A stretch of 64,000 nt of DNA from Takakia lepidozioides (taxonomy: Eukaryota; Streptophyta; Takakiopsida; Takakiales; Takakiaceae): the NCBI GenBank assembly GCA_030704615.1, contig CM060733.1, positions 58,280,001 through 58,344,000 of the forward strand. The letters are read 5' to 3'. Of the stretch, positions 56,331 through 64,000 are shown piece by piece. The notes beneath the pieces are model-generated. The model was not told where the DNA came from and did no database searches. It was given only the letters and a program-made list of their open reading frames with translations. A program made the position numbers and the translations under genes. How positions within the stretch are numbered: position 1 is the first letter of the stretch; the number at the start of each line of letters is the position of its first letter.

Positions 56331-59300
56331 GGTGCTAACTCAGTTGAAGTCAATGCACCTACTTCTTGGCAACAACTATCCAGAACCTATGAAGAGCTTG
56401 GCATGCCCAAACCTGTTAGGTGGCGGGTATGCACAGGCAAGACAAACGAACCCCATGCCTCGGAGTTGTTACTTCCCTCAGTGGACATTTATGAGGGTCC
56501 ACATGTAGTAAAGTATCATTGTGGCATGGTGTCAAACTTCGTTGTTGTGAAAAATGTTCAGTATGTGGAAACTTTCGAAATGATACTCTGGGATTTGACT
56601 ATCTATCCATTGCAACTCAACTTGCAATATACTGCAAAAGCCCTACTCAATGCCACGAATTTATGGAATTATGGCGTCATCGAGAAAACTGGCTTCATAA
56701 AGCACGAGACTTTAATTAACCTACCACCAGCATTTCACAGTTTTGGCATGGAGAAAAAATGAGAACCCGTCAGGCATTTTGGGACCCATATAGACAGTGG
56801 GAATTACCCCATATGCACTAATGATAATTGCATGATGGCGTTTTGTGCTTTTCTAGAGCCTTGCCCAGAGCTTGTGCAAGGTTGGGATATTACATCACGC
56901 CAGTATAAATTCTATTGCCCTTCTTGTTCGACCCGTAGTGTGTGTGCCAAACGAACTCAATAGGTACATCCAAATGCCTTGTAGCTATATTCTCAAAACA
57001 TAGGTACCATTTCTAAATTGCAAGCTATTTGTTGTTCTTCATGATTACGAATAACTTTGTTTTTACGTTTGTAGGTCTAAGTGTTTTGCAAGCTTTTTGT
57101 TGTTCTTCATGATTATGAATAACTTTGTTTTTGCTTTGGAGGGGGACCCACGTAATTTTGCTCTTGCAGCACATTGGGGATTTTTATCAGTGACAACCAA
57201 ATTCAAAGATACATGGGTGGTGGAGGTAGAAGTATTGAATGGTGGAAAGGAGAATGCTCTTGGACCACTACCAATGTTGTTCATCCCATCTTCATCTGCT
57301 CTGATTGTAATGGAGGAACAAGTTTTGGCTGGCTTTCTTGAGCCCCTATTACAACATGTGGAGTCCATATTGTTCTTGGTTGGCATCGACGTCATCTATG
57401 TGTATCCATCTCGTCTAATCTCTTCACGCATACCTGCTTGTGATGGTAATGGACATTCGAAAATACGTGCGATGTTGATGTTATGGACATGTGATCACCC
57501 TGCCAAAGCAAAATTGGGGGCTAAAAAGATGGTGGATATCATGCATGGCGACAAGATCACATGCTAGCAAAGGTGGTTGGACGTCAGGTTGTATACCTAG
57601 ACAATAAACGCCAAGCCGAGTATCCCCCTCCAAAATGTAGCATTCACAGCATTCTTTTGGAGCTAGAAGAAGTGGGCCTTGTAGCCGGAGATAGTTGTGT
57701 CACAGGGAAGTCAAAGCTTTGGCGATTGTTTCATCTGTATGGGTTTGACTTGTCATGTGACCTTGTATACGACTGCATGTACATTCTGCCTTTGTGTGTA
57801 TTTAAGAAGTACATGAAGAAGTTGAGCTAGGCACAAGTGCAAAGGACGAGAGGTAGAGTTACAAACTGCCCTGCAAGAAATCACAGCAAGGAGGCCTTTG
57901 AGCTAGGGGCGCGGTGGCCATCTCACATAGTGGAGCGACTGGGATATTGGAAAGCTGAAGAGTATATACTTTTCATTTCTTGGTGCTTGCCATATATCCT
58001 AGACCGAATGGGGTTTACCAAAGATGACAAATTGTGTGCAATAGAGTCTCATTTTGGTTGAGATTTCACGCTTGTTTTTTTGCCATTGTCAGACATTTGG
58101 TTGGACTGAGGTGGTTGTTGCCTAAGAGCTTCTTGCCGCATGAAGAAAAGGATGGGAAGAATATTTCGGGCCAAATGGCTCCATTTTAGAGCATGTTGCA
58201 GGTAAGATACTTCCCATTATCATTTTATGCGTCAACTAATTGTAGGGCTGCAACTATGTGAGTGCCCCCACTCACATGAGTATGGAATTCTCATTGCTTC
58301 TTCAAAGGAAGAAGCGATGTGCCTTTGGAAACTACACCACATTTTGCCCCCATGCCCTTGCAAAAACTTAATTGAAACAAAATATATGTGTGGGATGGAA
58401 GAAGGGAAACAAGTTAATTATGATATAGAGTACGAAAACCTACCTCTATCGCTACTGGAGTGAAAATGAGCTTTTGGATATTGAAATGACAAGGATGATG
58501 TTCAATGAAACAGTTGAGAAGATGTCTTTTGTGATCTTCAAAGGCGTGAAAATACCATGTTGGTGATATGATTGTGGTTAGAATTGATGCCATGGCCAAT
58601 GAACCCCTCAAAGAATTAGGCCATTGGATTTGGAAGGCGCAGATTACATCCATTTTCATGCACGAATTTATGGGTCATCATGACCTGTTTTTTTGTGCTA
58701 AATACTTTGAGCAGGTTTCAGTCTCAACAACTGACAATGAAGCCTTGCATTTGGAGCTATCTTCCATGCGCATTTTATGCCCCATCCCTAGACACTACCC
58801 AGGGGATGATACCCGTCCAGTGCACATGCTCTTGCACAAATTCATGATCAATCAGATCCACAAGAGAGGAGATGTCATCTTGGCTTTCGAACTTGCTGAC
58901 CTGTCAATCCGAATGCATTTACTAGCTCAAGGGGAGCCAGGGTGTTGTCCACCTTAGCCTGAGGTAAATGACTTGATTTTTTATAAACCAATGGAGTCAG
59001 AGAGGTCATTGCGCAACTTTCTTCTAGGGGTTGTGCGAATGGTTACGATGCCCCCTCATTTGCGTGTGGAAGGAGAATCTGGTGAAGATGACATTGAAAC
59101 ATATGATGTTGAACCATACGTTGGAAAAGTCTACATGAGTAGGTTACACCTCATTTCTGGCACAACAGATAGATACAAAGCAGCCACAACCAGTCATCGA
59201 CCTTTCATCGACATTCCTGGAGCCGTTTGGGAAAATATGCCAATAATCCTGGTCGTGTCACTCGCTGTTCACAGCGCCATAATCTTCCCATTGAATGGGA

Positions 59301-59335
59301 GGGTGTTGAGATATGATGCTTGGTGCAGCTGAACA
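56331..59335 (+). pseudogene. tnp2/Plavaka-like (CACTA-superfamily) transposase relic
   Basis: A chain of plus-strand frames keeps the order of this transposase family. First come a Cys-rich segment with CEKCSVCGNFRNDT and FDYLSIATQLAIYCKSP, then CHEFMELWRHRENW (56540-56700), YKFYCPSCSTRSVC (about 56905-56950) and EGDPRNFALAAHWGF with a beta-rich stretch (57139-57300). MLMLWTCDHPAKAKLGAKK (about 57472-57525) and KLWRLFHLYGFDLSCDLVYD (57714-57773) follow, then ARWPSHIVERLGYWKAEEYI (57908-57967). A less conserved C-terminal part runs to about 59335 (HMLLHKFMINQIHKRGDVIL, EPYVGKVYMSRLHLISGTTD). Frames change and stops occur at several junctions, so introns or decay are possible. Family assignment is from remembered motif wording. 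Confidence 0.55.
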
Positions 59336-59439
59336 ATAGTCATTGGTTGACATTTTTAAAATTGTCATTGAATTAGCATTGAAATAGCCTTCGGAAGCAG
59401 GAGACATATGTTTGCTTTCTGCCCTGTGGCATCGGTAAT

Positions 59440-59760
59440 GACATTTTGGGTGATTTCTTGGGCTCAGCAAGTGGGATAATTGTACAACTATTGCACCATT
59501 GTCTCTTGTGGCATGCTATTAGTCTTAAGAAGCAGAACAAGCTTATTCGCCAACTGCTGCCCAAGGATGGCGTGGCCCTAGATGCACATTTCCAGCACAC
59601 AAGACCCCAGTTTTTCCTAAACGTTGGCCAAGCACTGAATATTATTTCAAGTAATTTCCATGGGAGAATTTACCTAACTGTTGCTCAGGGGCCTTGTGAA
59701 CTTCATGATACCATGGTTCCTATGATCACGGATTGCACAACATCTGTGCATGATGTCTAA
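59440..59760 (+). pseudogene. Open frame after the transposase relic, unknown
   Basis: A 104-codon frame reads FLGSASGIIVQLLHHCLLWH and FQHTRPQFFLNVGQALNIIS. It lies on the same strand and spacing as the transposase relic and may be its last exon or a second ORF of the element. No domain is recognised. Confidence 0.3.
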
Positions 59761-59764
59761 TGTG

Positions 59765-61180
59765 TGAGACCAATGTCTAGAAGGAAAATGTAACAATGTC
59801 TTCTATGATTGTGACAAGGCGGATTGTGTGAATCACTCTGTCTGTAATTCCTACAATGGGCTCAACGGAGGACGTTTGTCCCATTTGCTTCAATGAGTTC
59901 GATAAGTGCACATTTGTTGAAAGATAATAAACTGGAAGAACCAAAATCCAATTAGAACCGAGATCCAGTTGCAAGCCAGATTTAATTTGACAAATATGAA
60001 AGAGTAAAATCTTATAAAAAATCAAATTACAAATGGATTACTATAAAATAGTACTTACCGTTTCTCTTCACAGACACGCTATTAAACATATAGCGCATAA
60101 ATCGATTGAACTTCCAACACGTTGTGTTCTATGCTGGGTATGAAATTGTTTGAAGTCGATTTCAAACTTTGGCATGCCCACGAGATCCTTAAACTTCTCG
60201 GATTGCTGGTTGGGCACTTGCAAAGGTAGGATTTAGATTTGTTGGAGACACAATATGGGCTGCTCTATCCTAGTTATTGAAAATTGTTTTTTCCCATAAG
60301 GCTTCATATCACAATTTTGGTGTTCTAGGAAATCCGGATTTGTAATGAATGCCATTTGCAGATTAATGTAGATATCCACAACCATTTGAGGTGTTCACGA
60401 GATTTATGTATCAACAATGTTTGATGAGTTTCAACAACTAGTTAAATACCTTTAAAGCTAAACGTGCTTATGCAAAATGCTTATTTTCCAAGTGAATGAG
60501 CTCCATTTCCAGCTAAATATGGTCATGTTATTATTCTAGCTCTGTTGTCGGATATTTTTGTTGAACTCACATACTAGATGTTTTCCCATAAAATTCGTGT
60601 ATAGAGGGGTAGGAACTATGTTTTTCATTTGAAGATCATTATAGATCTCATTCCAACGTTGTTTTTGTGTGCTCTGCATTGGACTACATGAGTGTTATCA
60701 TTGATCAATATCGTGAATCAATTCACGAGTGCTATCATTTGTATAAAACAAGTGTGGATATTTTGGATCAAATGGTGGTTGTCTGTAACAAGTTTTATTA
60801 GTAAAATTTATGTCATTTTCAGTTTGTTGAGATCAGTTGAAAATTTGCTCAAAACTTGAATGAACCTAATATTAGTTTGATACATAACTTGATGGAAGTC
60901 ATAACAATTTATCAAAATTCTACATGTACATAGATTATGAATCATGAACATGCTTGAGTTGATGGAAATTGTCTATTATAAGTACGTCAAAGTTGCCAAG
61001 AAAACAGATTATGAACACACTTGATTATTCTTTAATCTTCTATCTACAAATATAAGCATCTTATGACATATAAGAGAAATTTCATCGATTACCAATAACT
61101 TCAACTGCTCGTATTTTCAATTGAGTGCATCTCTTTTTTCATCATCACTTAAAGGATGTAAGTAATTGATCAGGACTCCT
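59765..61180. other. AT-rich intergenic, no gene seen
   Basis: No supported reading frame or repeat. Confidence 0.55.
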
Positions 61181-61184
61181 GTTG

Positions 61185-61653
61185 ATTGATTAGGATTGTG
61201 AAACTTGAAAAATTGAATGAATAGTTGTTCCATCTATATTGAGAGCGGTTTTTCTAGTGTAAATCTCTTTTAATACTTTTGGTCTCGATGGATCCTTATT
61301 TTTATCTTGTTTTACATAGAATCGCAGTAATGCTGGAATGATAATTAACAATGTGAATGTTTTATCAGTACCAAGCCCCTTAGTGGTAGATATATAGAAT
61401 GGTTCATCATGATGTTTGTTGTTTTTGTATAAAATACTATCCAATAAAGCTCTTTATTCTTCGTTCAAACTTCAAACTCCTTACATGGACGCAAAATATT
61501 CAGAAGGTAAATTTTTTTGTAATATTGGGTTAAATATAATATGTTAAAGTCATTTATTTTGTTTTGTTTCATAAATTTCTCGATTGAAAGATCATATGGA
61601 TTGATTCCAATTGCATTTGTTTCCAATGAGTTATCCATGATTTCACTTTTCAA
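61185..61653 (-). pseudogene. Pif1-like helicase fragment (possibly Helitron-derived)
   Basis: On the minus strand an upstream piece (61653-61465) is followed by HDEPFYISTTKGLGTDKTFT, then RFYVKQDKNKDPSRPKV and TALNIDGTTIHSIFQ (61444-61190). The pattern is that of Pif1 helicases near the Walker A loop: P-F-x-I-F-x-T-G-G-A-G-T-G-K-T, then G-K-A-A-x-N-I-x-G-x-T-I-H-S. Here the loop reads TKGLGTDKT, so one Gly of the ATP-binding loop is Asp. Pif1 helicases of this kind occur in Helitrons and as free domesticated copies. No Rep/HUH domain or Helitron CTRR end was seen. Confidence 0.6.
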
Positions 61654-61659
61654 TGTTTG

Positions 61660-63290
61660 ATTTTGCGTTCATATTATGTTGGCCAACAAATTTTACTAAT
61701 GACAAGGGCTCCAAATTGTCGGGTCTTCTTAACCCTTAACTTCCTACAGGTAGCTTTTTTTAAAACCAAAATTCACTTATCTCTACAGTAAATTGAGTCT
61801 ATCTACCTACCTATTTACATCTAGAAAAGTGAACCTTACATAAGTGAACCTACTTACCACATACATCCACGCACTCAATCTTGGAGAAATTCACCGTAGA
61901 TTTGTCAAGATTGTAATGCTTTAGTTAGAAGTTTTTTCCCAAGTTTTTGAAAACCAGTTTTTTTGGGTTTGACCAGAGAAATGGACTGACGAGTTGATTT
62001 TTGCTGCCTATCAAAGTAGCATATCCATATTTCCAAACTTGTTACAGGGGTCTCCATCAAATTTGGAGGCCAAATTCCCAATTTCCTAAATGCCCCTTTG
62101 TACATGAAGTTGTGGGGGGTTCAAAAGCCAGGAACCTAAAAAATGGAGCATACACCAAATTGAGGTCCAAAAAATATATATGATCTAGAAATCACACCAG
62201 TGACTATGTCATGTGCACTCCATAGAGCACGCATGCCCAATTTTCTGGAAAATCCACCGGTGGAATAAGAAAAATCTGGACCTAGTGGACCAGCAAGTTT
62301 TGGGCCCATCAGGCCTACACCACTGTGAAATGGATGACCCCCTCATTTCCTAAGGCTTTCCTAAATTCTTGCATGTCGCTGAATTTACCAGAATTCAAGG
62401 CATTCAATGCGAGATGGTGGGCCATCCCGTCAGAAATAGAATTGCAGAAGAAACAAACCTAAAAATTTAAAATCTGCAAAAGTTACATGCTCATTTCATA
62501 CATGCCGCGACCCGTTTTGGGTTGCATAGGAAGTTAAGGGTTAAAGACTTATCAATGCATGATTTGCATTGCACATCTGTGAAATCAAGTGGCGAATCAC
62601 GTAGTCTTGCATGAGGTTCCTTGCAAGATGCATCACAAAAGATGTATCTTATTTGGTGATGTATTTATGAATTGAAAAGACCGCGAAGAATTATGAAAAG
62701 ACAATTATAATATAATGTAAACAACAAGTTATACCAGTTGACATTAATTCATTTTCCATTGTTTTTAATCCGTTGTAATGCCTCAGTTTGTTTGTACGTT
62801 TGTACTTCAATTTTTGTAACCTATTTCACATGTTTTGTCCATTTTGGTTAAATACGACGTACAATAGCTCTGGTTGTGTAAGGATCCAAAATGAATTGAA
62901 CGTCATTATTAGCGTGCCATCTATAGACAATTTTCCAAAAGAATTTGTCCTAATGTCAATCACTTTCCTATGTAAGAATATAGTAGCTTTCTTCAATTTG
63001 CTTCTCAACACTGCGAAAAAATTAATTTTTTTCTTAAAACAAAACAAAAAAAAAAAACAGAGAGAGAAAGATATGCAAATCTATATCCATTTAAACTGAT
63101 TCTAAGAAGGTATTATGCTCGCTTCCCAAGGAAGCCACTAGGAATAAGATGTACTCGTGCCATCTGACGGTACTTTTTCCGGATTCAGGCAGCTTGGGGC
63201 TCCTCTGGGGGGGGGGTTTGTCAAGTCCTCCCCACCCCCTCTTACCTTGGTTTCACTATTACCCTCTCTAAGAATCCAAAAAGGTGCCAT
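61660..63290. other. Intergenic, no gene seen
   Basis: Short frames only, such as 62788-63099, which is AT-rich and ends in a poly-Lys-like run; not supported as coding. A run of about eight G bases lies near 63208-63217. Confidence 0.5.
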
Positions 63291-63444
63291 GTGTCGTGGT
63301 GGGTAGCGAGTTGGTAAGGTGTTTGCAGTGCAGGCGGCAAGATATCAGGTTCGAATCTTGATGGAAGGCTATTGTAGTGTAACCCGGGTACCCCAACCGG
63401 TGTAACCCTGTGTAACCCCAGTGTCTCGTCTAACTCTTCTTAGT
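63291..63444 (+). repeat. tRNA-derived SINE-like unit
   Basis: GGTAGCGAGTTGGTAAGGTG (63302-63321) resembles an A-box one base short, and GGTTCGAATCT (63348-63358) is a good B-box about 45 bp downstream. GTAACCCGGGTACCCC and repeated GTGTAACCC follow. It differs from the other SINE family in this window. The flanks do not pair as a tRNA acceptor stem. Confidence 0.6.
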
Positions 63445-63682
63445 CCATTTTATACTTACTCAAATTTCGAGACCGTGGAGTTACACACCCCGTCGTGGTC
63501 TTCGGTTCCATGTCACTCTCTAGAGAGGGTGGGGAAGATTTAACATGCCGGAAACCGGCGTACCATTTTATACTTAGTCAAATTTCGAGACCACGTGAGT
63601 GGAGTAACACACCCCCTCGTGGTCCTTCAGTTCCATGTCACTCTCAAGAGAGGGTGGGGAAGATTTAACATGCCAGAAACCG
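63445..63682. repeat. Tandem duplication, unit about 118-120 bp
   Basis: CCATTTTATACTTA(C/G)TCAAATTTCGAGACC starts at 63445 and at 63563. Both copies continue with GAGTTACACACCCC-like text, GTTCCATGTCACTCTC, AGAGAGGGTGGGGAAGATTT and AACATGCC(G/A)GAAACCGGCG. The second copy carries a few extra bases. Confidence 0.9.
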
Positions 63683-63689
63683 GCGAACC

Positions 63690-64000
63690 AAAGTTTGCAC
63701 ATGTGCATTAAGTTCTTCCATTCTTACCTCATTTCTAGTATTCTCCCATTTCCATGACATGTAAAGTGTATAAATAAAGAAATAAAAATTCATTTGAACA
63801 GATTGGTTATTATCTGTTTGAGCAATTGGTAGAAGAATTTTTGTTTTATGCATAGGTGATAAAAGGGTATTGAAAACGACATATTAGCTCCCCTTTTTTT
63901 CAACTTGTTTGGCTAGATGTGTTGGAGCCTCTTGAAAATATGGGTCTAGAAGAGAAACATCACATGCTATGTATTGTCAACAAAACATTACATCATCTGC
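63690..64000. other. No gene seen
   Basis: AT-rich end of the window. A 62-codon minus-strand frame is not supported. Confidence 0.5.

Noticed and set aside
56519-56719. A host zinc-finger gene
   Set aside because: The Cys-rich segment is followed in order by further transposase-type motifs, so a transposon relic is more likely.
63291-63444. Functional tRNA gene
   Set aside because: The A-box is short, the flanks do not form an acceptor stem and an unrelated body follows.

Overview
The window looks like nuclear DNA of a land plant, most likely a seed-free one (moss, lycophyte or fern). Evidence: a plant-type squalene synthase gene split into 12 short exons, plant-type PPR repeats and organellar PDF-motif segments, plant-type PIF/Harbinger and Ty1/copia relics, tRNA-derived SINEs, and a Ty3/gypsy chromodomain element whose polymerase resembles the fungal/Tcn1-like chromoviruses, which are known from mosses and Selaginella but not from seed plants. 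The taxon is an inference. No bacterial, organellar or CRISPR features were seen.

Layout. 1-4.7 kb: a 5'-truncated chromovirus with its 3' LTR. 4.7-8.9 kb: AT-rich DNA with a near-perfect 37-bp-arm hairpin, degraded unknown coding stretches and a small cluster of palindromes. 8.9-11.35 kb: a Harbinger-like element with TAA target duplications, a Myb/SANT-like ORF1 and an internal tandem repeat. 12.4-13.1 kb: two related SINEs, one split by an insert with a 9-bp target duplication. 13.2-15.1 kb: an intronless, frameshifted ARFRP1-type small GTPase copy, then a broken RING finger. 17.4-18.0 kb: an unrecognised minus-strand ORF. 19.1-20.5 kb: a long-TIR element. 20.6-21.3 kb: an unrecognised 225-codon ORF. 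21.3-25.4 kb: a nest of two LINE families. 25.4-26.6 kb: PPR and PDF-motif fragments. 26.9-28.5 kb: one hAT-like element inside another. 29-31.7 kb: a Harbinger transposase relic and a minus-strand copia relic. 31.8-32.4 kb: a coiled-coil ORF. 34.1-35.5 kb: an array of near-identical palindromes interrupted by a TIR element. 41.3-42.0 kb: a MITE carrying a SINE. 42.56-52.5 kb: the squalene synthase gene. 56-59.8 kb: a tnp2/Plavaka-like transposase relic. 61.2-61.7 kb: a Pif1-like helicase fragment. 63.3-63.7 kb: a SINE and a tandem duplication.

The only gene that can be assembled end to end is squalene synthase: 12 exons with consistent splice phases give 403 codons plus stop and no internal stop. 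It nevertheless carries changes at conserved positions, including Asp to Asn in the first aspartate-rich motif, and its introns are loaded with LINE fragments, so it may be a diverged or dying paralogue. Almost everything else is transposable-element derived and inactivated. I saw no convincing new multi-gene system. The least explained signals are the palindrome arrays, the squalene synthase substitutions, and the joined PDF-motif and PPR segments.
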